DNA from: a bacterium
GTDB lineage: Bacteria > Actinomycetota > Acidimicrobiia > Spongiisociales > JAENVV01
NCBI GenBank assembly: GCA_024641305.1
Contig: JAHEDI010000010.1
Coordinates: forward strand, 48,417 to 86,633
Length of the DNA: 38,217 nucleotides
Direction of reading: 5' to 3'
In this document: in pieces, positions 25,008 to 32,822 of the stretch
Layout: each line of letters starts with the position of its first letter
Position numbering within the stretch: position 1 is the first letter of the stretch
Made by a program: the position numbers and the translations under genes
Notes under the pieces: generated by a model
The model's input: the letters and a program-made list of their open reading frames with translations, nothing else
Databases searched by the model: none
Told to the model about the DNA's origin: nothing

Positions 25008-26453
25008 TCAGTCATAGAGGCCGATGAGATACATTCCCCCATCTCGCCGTTCACACAGCAATGCTCCTACCGAAGTGACCAACTGATACCGATCCGCATC
25101 GGGCTCGCCAGTCCACCACCGGCCAGTCCGACGCCACGGGCCCGCCCAATTGAGAACTGGCTCCCAGCGGCTACGCAGCCGAACACGGGTGGGTTGCTCC
25201 TCATCCCATTCCACTTCGATACGCTGCGAGATAACCAGTGCGGGAGATGGGCCAGGAGTCGCCCCGGGCCAAGGAGCGGCTGGTGCAACAAGTTCCGGGG
25301 GTTCACCCCATCGATGCCAACTCACCCGGTCAGCGGGGTCGCGCCCGCCTTGGGGCACCGCTCCCAGCACCTGATCAGGACCAATCAAGGCTTGCACCCT
25401 GGCCAAAGCTCGATCGGCCTCCATCACGGCCATTGTGTCTTCGAAGAAACCCAATTGACGTCCTCCCCCTGAAACATCGGCAGGAGACAGACGCAGCCGA
25501 ACCATCCCGCCAGTTATGCCATGCGATTCGATCCAGGCTCGCAATTGCCACCAGACACGTTCGGCCAACATCACCTCATCAAAGGGGTCGGCATTTCTCC
25601 AAACCCGCAACCTAATAGCCCCATCGGCCGCTTCAGCTTCAACCTCTACCCGATGAGTGGCCGAACCATTTCTTCGCAACTCCCCCACCAGTTCGGTCGC
25701 CGCAGCTCTGGCCGCAAATCCAACCTGTTCCAGACGCTCCAGTGGGTCCTCAAATCGACGCTCGACGAATACATCCACGGGCACAGCTCGAGGTTGGGTC
25801 GAGCGATCCTGTCCACTGGCCAGCTGATGAGCCCGTAACCCTTCCGCCCCAAAACGAGAAACAATGGTGTCGCGAGGCAGTTGCGACAATTGGCCGAGTG
25901 TGGATATACCCAACCAACGAAACGTAGCCACCAAATCCTGGTTGGTGAGGGAATCGATGGCCACGTCAGTCAAGAACGTGGCGTCATCGGTAACGGCATA
26001 AACCCCACCAGGATGGGCTACTCCGGCGGCTCGCCGGGCAGCAAATGGACTATTGGCAACCCCGATCCGTGGCCGTTCACGGGTCTGAATGGTTTTGGCA
26101 ACAAGTTCGACGAGTTCACCCTCACCCCCATAGAAGGCAACCGCCCCGTCGATATCAATAAATATCAATCCCGGTTCGGCTACTTCGACCATCGGAACCA
26201 GATCCTCGATGCTACGAACCACTGGCTCAAATCGGGCTAGTTCGGCGGAGATGTCCTGATCAAGCACCAACCCTCCCGGACAGATCGCCTCGGCACTTCG
26301 CCGCTTCATACCCCGGACGACTCCGGCAGTCCGAGCAGCCTGATTGGCGGCAACGACATGCTGGTTATCGGCTACCACACATGGCTTATCCGACGGCGCG
26401 TCCGGGCGAAACAGCGCCCAGGTTTCCCACCAGATGCACATCACTCGTTCCAT
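25008..26453 (-). CDS. imuB: ImuB, Y-family DNA polymerase homologue of the mutasome
   Basis: The 481-residue protein resembles Y-family polymerases but has the ImuB pattern. The first catalytic segment reads VMCIWWETWALF, where active enzymes have a metal-binding aspartate, and the second reads FIDIDGAVAFYGGEGE. ImuB is therefore expected to be catalytically inactive and to act as an adaptor. RQLGFFED near residue 333 resembles a beta-clamp binding motif, by which ImuB is known to bring ImuA and DnaE2 to the clamp. A helix-hairpin-helix-like segment (FRWLGISTLGQLSQLP) and the little-finger region follow. ATG 26453 is chosen for its GGAG nine bases upstream; TTG 26462 is also open. It overlaps imuA by 68 nt, so translation is coupled, and it shares the imuA SOS promoter. 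Confidence 0.93.
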   Translation of the reverse strand: MERVMCIWWETWALFRPDAPSDKPCVVADNQHVVAANQAARTAGVVRGMKRRSAEAICPGGLVLDQDISAELARFEPVVRSIEDLVPMVEVAEPGLIFIDIDGAVAFYGGEGELVELVAKTIQTRERPRIGVANSPFAARRAAGVAHPGGVYAVTDDATFLTDVAIDSLTNQDLVATFRWLGISTLGQLSQLPRDTIVSRFGAEGLRAHQLASGQDRSTQPRAVPVDVFVERRFEDPLERLEQVGFAARAAATELVGELRRNGSATHRVEVEAEAADGAIRLRVWRNADPFDEVMLAERVWWQLRAWIESHGITGGMVRLRLSPADVSGGGRQLGFFEDTMAVMEADRALARVQALIGPDQVLGAVPQGGRDPADRVSWHRWGEPPELVAPAAPWPGATPGPSPALVISQRIEVEWDEEQPTRVRLRSRWEPVLNWAGPWRRTGRWWTGEPDADRYQLVTSVGALLCERRDGGMYLIGLYD

Positions 26454-27120
26454 CGTCTTCAACTCCGAATCGTTGTTCTATTCCTCGAACTCCCTTGCCA
26501 GATGCGTACAGGGATAGGCTTCGTCCAGAGAGGCGCCCATGTCCTCGATCCGGCCCTGACCAGGTGACCCGCTCAGCGGTCAGACGCATGTGGGTTATGC
26601 CTGCAGGCAACTGGCCACTCATCGGTCGCAACGCGACCGCCGCTCGTTCTTGACGTGCCTTGGCCGAGAGGCGGCGAAGTACCTGATCAGGAACCCCTGG
26701 GGGCACCTCGGCATAGATACCCCCCAACCCGGTCAGTAACGCACCTAGTACAGAAGGCCACTTCTCAGCATCAGAACATCGAATCACGGAAAGACGTGCC
26801 GGAGGAATCCCAACTTCCCAGGCCGCAACCGGACAGAACCATCCCCGCGTATCAACAATTGCCACGGGAGCCCGACTCGCAATCTCGGCCAGCATCACCA
26901 GGGCCAATCGGGTAAGTCCCGTACCCACCGGCCCCTCCAAACCGATTACTCGCCCTGGAACGAGCGTTAACTCGGTTGCCGGCCCTGACAACGTGGTTGT
27001 GTGGGTTGCGATAAGCGCCGCGAGTTCTTCCCGTGAAGCTTGCCTGCCACGTTGATTGGCGGTTTGGAGTGCCTTTTGTCGCACCCTTTGTTGGAGAAGC
27101 GTCGTTGCTGCCATGTCCAC
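26386..27120 (-). CDS. imuA: ImuA-like protein (RecA-related mutasome component)
   Basis: The 244-residue protein is the first gene of the imuA-imuB pair. It has a RecA-like core with a degenerate P-loop (GLEGPVGTGLTRLAL), VAIVDTRGWFCPVAAWEVGI and the basic segment LSAKARQERAAVALRP, and it ends in a polar tail. The actinobacterial version (ImuA') is weakly similar to proteobacterial ImuA; both help ImuB and DnaE2 in damage-induced mutagenesis. The start is GTG 27120; ATG 27114 would remove two residues. No SD is visible at either. A strong promoter with an embedded LexA box lies 20 nt upstream. Confidence 0.88.
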   Translation of the reverse strand: MDMAATTLLQQRVRQKALQTANQRGRQASREELAALIATHTTTLSGPATELTLVPGRVIGLEGPVGTGLTRLALVMLAEIASRAPVAIVDTRGWFCPVAAWEVGIPPARLSVIRCSDAEKWPSVLGALLTGLGGIYAEVPPGVPDQVLRRLSAKARQERAAVALRPMSGQLPAGITHMRLTAERVTWSGPDRGHGRLSGRSLSLYASGKGVRGIEQRFGVEDDGTSDVHLVGNLGAVSPGRAVG

Positions 27121-27140
27121 TCATATCGGAGGGACACGCC

Positions 27141-27170
27141 ATGATATCGAACATACGTTCGATCTGTCAA
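27141..27170 (-). promoter_or_regulatory. SOS promoter of imuA-imuB with LexA box in the spacer
   Basis: On the minus strand TTGACA (27170-27165) and TATCAT (27146-27141) are separated by 18 nt. The palindrome ATCGAACGTATGTTCGAT (27163-27146) contains GAAC-N4-GTTC and fills the spacer. Bound LexA would block open-complex formation. The -35 lies 4 nt past the fpg stop, so imuAB has a promoter of its own. Confidence 0.9.
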
Positions 27171-27174
27171 CCGG

Positions 27175-28059
27175 TCATTCGAGCTCGTCAATGGTCTTGG
27201 GCCAGTCATCTTTGAGCAATCTCGATAACGACCGGTCAGCGAGTAATTTGCCGTCGGTTTGGCAGGTAGCGCAGTAATTTGTTTCGTTACTTGCGTAGAC
27301 GATACGTTGGACTTTCGATCCGCACACCGGGCACGGTTCTGCGTACTTACCATGGACCGCCATGTCTTTGCGGAAGGCAGTCACCTTGTCAGGGAACCCG
27401 TCACCGACCTCGGCTCGAAGCCGCTCTGTCCATTCCAGCAAAGAGCTTTGGGTGGCCTCGTACAGCCGGGTTATTTCATCTTCGGTCAATTGCCTGGTTC
27501 GTCTTACCGGAGACAGCTTCGCTTTATGCAGAATCTCATCTGAATAAGCGTTGCCGATGCCCGAGAAAATACGCGGGTCAGTCAATCCTCTCTTCATCGT
27601 GCGATTCTCCCGGATGAGCGCTCCAGCAAACTCCGCCCGACTCGCCGTAAGTGGTTCAATGCCACCCCGGTCGTGAGCCAGAACGGCATCGATGCCTCGT
27701 TCAATATGCAACGACGCTCGCTTCTTGGTTCCCTGCTCGGTAAGCATTAAGGTGCCCTCTGGGAAGTCGAACGCGCACAACCCCACCTTGTTGGGTACGG
27801 CCTGGCCCTTCTTCACCCACCGCAAGCGCCCGGCCACCATGAGATGAAGCACAACAAACAAGTCATCTTCGAACTCGAAAACGATTCGCTTGCCTATCCG
27901 CTGGAACCCGCGGACCTTCTTACCTTCGACGGCCGACACCGGTGGGTCGTAGGTCCGAAGCAGGGATACCGAGCGCACCCGGAGCTTCTCGAGCGTTTGA
28001 CCTACGGTGAAGCGTTCGAGAGCCTCTACGTAGACGACTATGTCAGGAAGTTCCGGCAT
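27175..28059 (-). CDS. DNA-formamidopyrimidine glycosylase family protein (Fpg/Nei)
   Basis: The 294-residue protein begins MPELPDIVVYVEAL; after Met removal Pro1 and Glu2 are the catalytic residues of the Fpg/Nei fold. GKRIVFEFEDDLFVVLHLMV is the beta-sandwich, DPRIFSGIGNAYSDEILHKA is the helix-two-turns-helix, and CPVCGSKVQRIVY with YCATCQTDG forms the zinc finger. The enzyme removes oxidised bases and nicks the strand. The residues seen do not decide between Fpg (8-oxoG) and Nei (oxidised pyrimidines). The C-terminal tail after the finger (SLSRLLKDDWPKTIDELE) is longer than usual. It starts 9 nt after the upstream membrane-protein gene, and TAGGCT lies 6 nt before the ATG, so it may have its own leaderless transcript. 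imuA follows behind a LexA box. Confidence 0.9.
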   Translation of the reverse strand: MPELPDIVVYVEALERFTVGQTLEKLRVRSVSLLRTYDPPVSAVEGKKVRGFQRIGKRIVFEFEDDLFVVLHLMVAGRLRWVKKGQAVPNKVGLCAFDFPEGTLMLTEQGTKKRASLHIERGIDAVLAHDRGGIEPLTASRAEFAGALIRENRTMKRGLTDPRIFSGIGNAYSDEILHKAKLSPVRRTRQLTEDEITRLYEATQSSLLEWTERLRAEVGDGFPDKVTAFRKDMAVHGKYAEPCPVCGSKVQRIVYASNETNYCATCQTDGKLLADRSLSRLLKDDWPKTIDELE

Positions 28060-28065
28060 GCCGGG

Positions 28066-28071
28066 AGCCTA
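28066..28071 (-). promoter_or_regulatory. Candidate -10 element of fpg (leaderless)
   Basis: TAGGCT ends 6 nt before the fpg ATG. Its first three bases are also the TAG stop of the preceding gene, so chance is a serious alternative. Confidence 0.28.
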
Positions 28072-29145
28072 GTTCTCGCCGGTCGGCCGGCGCCGCTGCT
28101 CCCGCACCGCCACGGCCGCGGCCAACGCCATAAGCGCCCAGATGGCCGCATACACTCGGAGCGAATCTGTTCCCTTCCGCCACACAACCTCGCCGCCCAG
28201 GACCGCTCCCGCAAACCATCCTGCAGACATGAGAATAATGAGACGTTGGCGGGACCAGAGAGCTACGGGGCCAATGGCCGCCAGTCCGAACAAGCTCAAA
28301 TATGAGGCTCGTCGGGAAACGACGTAGGCAGAACTCCAGCCGTGTGACGCTTCGACAATCCCGAAGAACGGGGCCGTTACATTGGAGCCGAGTCCTCCGC
28401 TCCCGTCGAAAGCCGAGACCACAATCAGGCTGACGACGACCAAAACCCCAAACGGTACGAGCAGGTAGATGAGAGCTGCCCGTCGTTGGCCCCCAATCCA
28501 AGCGTCGATCGCCACGGCAATCGCAAATATCAAGAACTGCTCCTTGGTGAGAACGGCCGCAGCCAACAGCAGCACGGCAAGGGCCCGATGACCCTTACGG
28601 TAGGCGGCCACCCCGGCCAGCGACAGCCCCAGTCCAAGCGAGTCGGGCGTCGATATCACCGTGGAAAGAATCAACCCCACGTTGAGATACACCGCCAGAG
28701 CCAACAGGCGCGACCGGACCCCATACGTCTCACCGATCACCACGAGGGCAGCCGCGGCGAGTCCAAATCCAATCGCCGACCAGATGGCGAGTCCCACGAT
28801 CGTTGCACGGGGCGACAGTGTTCCCATGACCCCTCCGAGCGCAGGATATAGCCAGCGGCGATAGCGAAAAGCTGGAGCACCCAATGCCTCTCCCGCCTCC
28901 CCTCCGAATGGTTGACGGGCGATAACGTATGCAGCCTGCCCGTCATGTCCAAAGTCAGGAAAGATGGGAATGTCGTCGCCGAGTTCCGACTTGATGAACG
29001 GCGCCACCGAAGACGACTCGCCAACCTGGAGCATGGCAGCGGAATCGCCAAAAGCACGAGTCACGAACATTTGAAAAATCCCGGCCAGAACCAGCCCGCC
29101 CAGAAATATCGTCCACGGACGTAGTCCTACCATATGACGAAACAT
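28069..29145 (-). CDS. Polytopic membrane protein, GT-C glycosyltransferase-like
   Basis: The protein of 358 residues has about nine hydrophobic segments. After the first helix comes a large loop with FPDFGHDGQAAYVIARQPFGG and FRYRRWLYPALGG. The DGQ-YY/RYR-R-LYP pattern is seen in predicted GT-C-type membrane proteins that use lipid-linked sugars for surface glycopolymers. AVLTKEQFLIFAIAVAI in the middle fits that group as well. No catalytic assignment can be made. ATG 29145 is chosen because the first helix follows it; TAACCT lies 15 nt upstream. GTG 29217 would add 24 polar residues. The region 29146-29256 shows nothing else I recognise. It is followed closely by fpg. Confidence 0.65.
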   Translation of the reverse strand: MFRHMVGLRPWTIFLGGLVLAGIFQMFVTRAFGDSAAMLQVGESSSVAPFIKSELGDDIPIFPDFGHDGQAAYVIARQPFGGEAGEALGAPAFRYRRWLYPALGGVMGTLSPRATIVGLAIWSAIGFGLAAAALVVIGETYGVRSRLLALAVYLNVGLILSTVISTPDSLGLGLSLAGVAAYRKGHRALAVLLLAAAVLTKEQFLIFAIAVAIDAWIGGQRRAALIYLLVPFGVLVVVSLIVVSAFDGSGGLGSNVTAPFFGIVEASHGWSSAYVVSRRASYLSLFGLAAIGPVALWSRQRLIILMSAGWFAGAVLGGEVVWRKGTDSLRVYAAIWALMALAAAVAVREQRRRPTGEN

Positions 29146-29256
29146 CGCGACTGAAGACGGCAGGTTAGGGGCATCGACGCATAGCCTATCGCGGTCTGTG
29201 CGAAGCGGTCGGACCACCCGATTACCCGATGTCCGAGAACGATCAGTTGGCGGGTA

Positions 29257-30039
29257 TCAGTGCAATCGGTGAAAACCCGAGTAGACGACGAGCGAGCCAT
29301 CACGCACAAAGCCAGCCAGTGTCAAACCAACCTGCGTCGCCAGGTCGACGGCCAAGGATGAGGCAGCAGACACCCCACACACGATCGGAATACCGGCCAC
29401 GGCGGCCTTTTGGGCAATCTCAAACGACACCCGACCAGAGACAAATAGGATCGTGTTTGCGAGGTCGAATCTGTCAACCAGGGCCACCCCGACGACCTTG
29501 TCAACCGCATTGTGCCGACCGATATCTTCACGAATGGTCAACAACTCTCCAGCCGGCGTGAAGAGAGCTGCGGCGTGCAAACTCCCGGTTGCGTCAAAAC
29601 CCTGCTGATGAACCCGCATGACAGCGGAGAGGCGGTTCAGCACATCCACGCCGATCCTGGGGCCGACCGGGAGCTCCGATGCCGTAATGAGTACTGCGTC
29701 GATCGAGGCTTTGCCGCAGACCCCGCAGGACGACGACGAATACAGATTGCGACGAAATTGCTCTGGATCGATCACGACACCATCGGTGATGGTCAATTCC
29801 CATCGGCCCTCCCCGAGATCGATCGGCTCGCCAAGCTCGTGGGAACCAAGAACGATGGCCTCAGTGAGGGCAAACCCACGAATGAGGTCCGGATCGTCTC
29901 CCGGCGTACGCATGAGGACGGCGATCGGCACATTTCCGAGCCGAATCTCCAGTGGCTCCTCAACAGCCACGAGATCGGAGGTATCGGCGACGACACCGTC
30001 AACAATACGGCGAACCGGTCGAGAGGTACTGGCAGTCAT
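29257..30039 (-). CDS. fdhD: Formate dehydrogenase accessory sulfurtransferase FdhD
   Basis: The 260-residue protein has the FdhD hallmark CGVCGKAS, whose cysteines relay sulfur from a cysteine desulfurase to the molybdenum cofactor. VEEPLEIRLGNVPIAVLMRTP at the N-terminus, LTIREDIGRHNAVDKVVG and the ending AGIPIVCGVSAASSLAVDLA are also conserved. It is needed to activate formate dehydrogenases and perhaps related bis-MGD enzymes. ATG 30039 is chosen because conserved sequence starts shortly after and TACGCT lies 9 nt upstream. A start at 30084 is open but would run close to the pnp terminator and adds unconserved residues. No formate dehydrogenase is in the window; the only Mo enzyme seen is the partial gene at the left edge. 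Confidence 0.94.
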   Translation of the reverse strand: MTASTSRPVRRIVDGVVADTSDLVAVEEPLEIRLGNVPIAVLMRTPGDDPDLIRGFALTEAIVLGSHELGEPIDLGEGRWELTITDGVVIDPEQFRRNLYSSSSCGVCGKASIDAVLITASELPVGPRIGVDVLNRLSAVMRVHQQGFDATGSLHAAALFTPAGELLTIREDIGRHNAVDKVVGVALVDRFDLANTILFVSGRVSFEIAQKAAVAGIPIVCGVSAASSLAVDLATQVGLTLAGFVRDGSLVVYSGFHRLH

Positions 30040-30048
30040 GTGTCGGAC

Positions 30049-30054
30049 AGCGTA
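30049..30054 (-). promoter_or_regulatory. Candidate -10 element of fdhD (leaderless)
   Basis: TACGCT on the minus strand lies 9 nt before ATG 30039. No SD is visible. It sits just downstream of the pnp terminator, so fdhD would be transcribed independently. Confidence 0.35.
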
Positions 30055-30088
30055 CCCGTCCGGCTCAGGCATGCCGACATACATTCAA

Positions 30089-30123
30089 ACAAAAAGGAAC
30101 CCCCAGGTTGCCCCGGGGGTTCC
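30089..30123 (-). terminator. Rho-independent terminator of pnp
   Basis: On the minus strand GGAACCCCC (30123-30115) pairs with GGGGGTTCC (30104-30096), followed by TTTTTG. The stem is 9 bp and perfect. It lies 22 nt after the pnp stop and insulates fdhD from the pnp transcript. Confidence 0.88.
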
Positions 30124-30145
30124 TCACTCAATGGTTGTGGTCAGA

Positions 30146-32629
30146 CTAAACCTCTGAACCAAACTCGTCTTCAAACGAGACCATCTTGCGAGCGGGCTGA
30201 CTCGTGTTGCCTGAATCACCGGCCGCCTCACGGGGGCGATCCGAAGCACTATCACGATTCCCACTGCTGCGGTTTCCGTCGCGACTGGCGCTGTCACGGG
30301 TGTTGCCACTCCGATTGCCGCCCCGGTCACCACCACGGTCACGGTCACGGTCACGACCGCCCCGGTCACGGTCACGACCACCCCGGTCGCCACCCCGGTC
30401 ACGATCGCCACCACGGTCACGGTCACGACCACCACCACCGGTATTCTGCGACGGTGGTCGGTTCTTGGCTTCCTCCGATGGCTCAATCGCTTCGGCCGGC
30501 TCAAGGCTGACCTTGCCGTTACGGTCGATCTCGCGAACGATCACCTTGACTGCCTGGCCAAGCGCCAGGTAGTCCTCGACGTTCTCAACCCGACGATCGC
30601 TGTCGATCTTAGAGATATGCAACAACCCGTCACGGCCTGGCAAGATGTTGACGAACGCACCAAAGCTCGTGATGTTCACAACCGTGCCTTCGTAGGTCTC
30701 GCCAACTTCCGCCTCGGGCGGGTTCGCAATCGCCTCGATCCGGGACTTGGCCAGTTCCAGCTTCACACTGTCAGAAGCGCCGACCCGAACGATGCCGTAG
30801 GCACCGTCCTCTTCGATCTCGATCGATGCGCCAGTCTCTTCCTCGAGTTCACGGATGACCTTGCCTTTTGGCCCGATGACCTCACCGATCTTGTCCTTGG
30901 GGATACGGATCGAAATGATGCGAGGAGCATTCGGGTTGAGTTCTTCCCGAGGGCCGGCAATCGCTTCCGCCATCGCCGCCAGAATCTTCAGCCGGGCATC
31001 TTTGGCCTGATCGAGGGCCTTTGCCAATACCTCGGCCGGAAGGCCTTCGATCTTGGTGTCAAGCTGTAAAGCCGTAATGGTATCAGCCGTACCGGCCACC
31101 TTGAAGTCCATGTCTCCGAGGGCGTCTTCAGCACCAAGGATGTCGGTCAACGTGATGAACGTGTCGCCCTCGTTGATCAACCCCATGGCAATGCCGGCCA
31201 CTGGCGCGATAATCGGCACCCCGGCATCCATCAGTGACAGCGAAGACCCACATACAGACGCCATCGAGGACGAACCGTTGGATGACAGAACTTCTGAGAC
31301 AAGCCGGTAGGCATACGGGAAATCTTCAGACGTTGGGATGACCGGATGCACCGCCCGTTCGGCGAGCGCACCGTGGCCAATCTCGCGACGCTTCGGACCC
31401 CGCATGAACCCGGTCTCGCCAGTCGAATAGGGTGGGAAGTTGTAGTGATGCATATAACGCTTGGATGTTTCAAGATCCAACGTGTCGAGCATCTGTTCCA
31501 TCTTCAACATGCCGAGCGTCGTTACGTTAAGGACCTGCGTCTCACCGCGCTGGAACAAACCAGAACCGTGGGCACGACCAATGACACCAACTTCCGCCTT
31601 CAATTCGCGAATGTCGGTGAGTCCGCGTCCGTCGAGACGGATGCCCTCATTGATAACCCGCTCACGCATCATGACCTTGGCAACCTTGCCAAAAGCCTTC
31701 TTGGCCATCGCCAGCTCGTCTTCATCGGCTTCGCCATACTCGACCATGACCTCGTCGCGAGCGGCACTCTGGGCGAGGCCACGCTCCTTCTTACCCGGTA
31801 GCCGGATAACCGACTCAAGCTTCGGGGCGGCCAGGGATTTCACCTTGTTGTAGACATCGTCGGTGAAATCTACCGATATCTCATATTCGACTTCTTCGAT
31901 GTCGAACATGGCACGCAACTGGGTTTGTAGATCGATGAATTGGCCAATGTACTGTTTGGCCTCTTCCAACCCACGGGCCACAGCGGCCTCGTCCGAGGTC
32001 GGAGCTCCATCCTGGGCCATCCGGATGCCGTTCACTGTCGAACCGGCCTCAACCATGATGATGTCGATCTCACCAGCAGGATTACGGACCCCGGCAACGG
32101 TGAGTTCAAACACCGACTCGTCGAGATCGTCGAAGGTCGGCAACGGGATCCACTCGCCATCTTTGAGGGCAAGACGAACGGCGCCAACCGGACGCTCAAA
32201 CGGAATCGAACTTACCGACAAGGCAGCAGAAGCACCGTTGAGGGCCAGGATGTCATACGCCTGCTCTTCATCGACGGCCAGAACCGTCCCGATGATGTGC
32301 GTATCGCACCGGAATCCATCGCGAAAGTTGGGGCGTAGTGGGCGATCGATCAAACGACAGGTGAGGATCGCCTTCTCCGAAGCCCGACCTTCCCTGCGAA
32401 AGAACGACCCCGGGATGCGACCCGCTGCATACATACGCTCTTCGATATCCACCGTCAATGGGAAGAAATCGGTACCGGGACGCATCGTCTTCGATGCCGT
32501 TGCGGTGACGAGAACTTCCACGCCGCCAAGTTGTACGGTGACGGCACCGTCGGCCTGAAGGGCCAGTTTTCCGGCGCTAATGGTGACTTCCTTGTCACCG
32601 ACTAGGCCACGTACCTGATGTTCTGGCAC
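30146..32629 (-). CDS. pnp: Polyribonucleotide nucleotidyltransferase (PNPase) with Arg/Asp/Gly-rich tail
   Basis: The 827-residue protein has two RNase PH domains (ITRRG-type residues replaced here by FFRREGRASEKAILTCRLID in the first; GRAHGSGLFQRGETQVL in the second), a KH domain (ISIRIPKDKIGEVIGPKG) and an S1 domain (GTVVNITSFGAFVNILPGRD). It phosphorolyses RNA from the 3' end. From about residue 730 it carries an unusual tail of RDRDRGG/DRGG repeats and then SGN/RD-rich sequence, ending FEDEFGSEV; most PNPases end soon after S1. The tail may bind RNA or RNase E-type partners. The start is GTG 32629 with AAAGGAG upstream. rpsO precedes it, as in many bacteria, with a hairpin-rich leader between. 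Confidence 0.95.
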   Translation of the reverse strand: MPEHQVRGLVGDKEVTISAGKLALQADGAVTVQLGGVEVLVTATASKTMRPGTDFFPLTVDIEERMYAAGRIPGSFFRREGRASEKAILTCRLIDRPLRPNFRDGFRCDTHIIGTVLAVDEEQAYDILALNGASAALSVSSIPFERPVGAVRLALKDGEWIPLPTFDDLDESVFELTVAGVRNPAGEIDIIMVEAGSTVNGIRMAQDGAPTSDEAAVARGLEEAKQYIGQFIDLQTQLRAMFDIEEVEYEISVDFTDDVYNKVKSLAAPKLESVIRLPGKKERGLAQSAARDEVMVEYGEADEDELAMAKKAFGKVAKVMMRERVINEGIRLDGRGLTDIRELKAEVGVIGRAHGSGLFQRGETQVLNVTTLGMLKMEQMLDTLDLETSKRYMHHYNFPPYSTGETGFMRGPKRREIGHGALAERAVHPVIPTSEDFPYAYRLVSEVLSSNGSSSMASVCGSSLSLMDAGVPIIAPVAGIAMGLINEGDTFITLTDILGAEDALGDMDFKVAGTADTITALQLDTKIEGLPAEVLAKALDQAKDARLKILAAMAEAIAGPREELNPNAPRIISIRIPKDKIGEVIGPKGKVIRELEEETGASIEIEEDGAYGIVRVGASDSVKLELAKSRIEAIANPPEAEVGETYEGTVVNITSFGAFVNILPGRDGLLHISKIDSDRRVENVEDYLALGQAVKVIVREIDRNGKVSLEPAEAIEPSEEAKNRPPSQNTGGGGRDRDRGGDRDRGGDRGGRDRDRGGRDRDRDRGGDRGGNRSGNTRDSASRDGNRSSGNRDSASDRPREAAGDSGNTSQPARKMVSFEDEFGSEV
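30321..30437. repeat. Direct repeats coding the Arg/Asp/Gly tail of PNPase
   Basis: Short units such as CGGTCACGGTCACGACC recur several times with CACC or CGCC variations. On the minus strand they encode RDRDRGG/DRGG repeats. The units are in frame, so slippage would change tail length without disrupting PNPase. There are no spacers, so this is not a CRISPR array. Confidence 0.8.
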
Positions 32630-32667
32630 GGTTACTCCTTTGTTTCATGGAGAAGAGCCGCAATTGG

Positions 32668-32703
32668 CAGTGGTCACAGCTCCCGCGGGAGCGGTCTCCA
32701 CTG
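32668..32703 (-). promoter_or_regulatory. Stem-loop in the pnp mRNA leader
   Basis: Outer arms CAGTGG (32668-32673) and CCACTG (32698-32703) flank the palindrome GCTCCCGCGGGAGC (32679-32692), giving a long stem with an internal loop. It lies about 40 nt before the pnp start. In enterobacteria a pnp leader hairpin is cut by RNase III and mediates autoregulation. Whether this one works that way is inference. Confidence 0.45.
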
Positions 32704-32790
32704 ACAATCGACAGGCTTTCTCCGATGGTGTTTCTTAGGTGATCTCGGGGTTTCCCGAAACTCGGAAGAGGGTGACTCCCCCATAATCAA

Positions 32791-32814
32791 GAAAGCGGCT
32801 GTTCAGCCGCTTTC
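32791..32814 (-). terminator. Terminator of rpsO
   Basis: On the minus strand GAAAGCGGCT (32814-32805) pairs perfectly with AGCCGCTTTC (32800-32791) around a 4-nt loop, followed by TTGATTATGG. The U tract is broken, so read-through into pnp is possible. It lies 8 nt after the rpsO stop. Confidence 0.7.
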
Positions 32815-32822
32815 TCAAAGTC

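Noticed and set aside
30321-30437. CRISPR-like repeat
   Set aside because: The units are adjacent without spacers of constant length, and they encode in-frame protein repeats of PNPase.
29512-30510. Long plus-strand frame (332 codons) with a His/Gly-rich end
   Set aside because: It is antisense to fdhD and the pnp tail. The His-rich stretch is simply the complement of the Arg/Asp/Gly repeats, and it crosses the pnp terminator.
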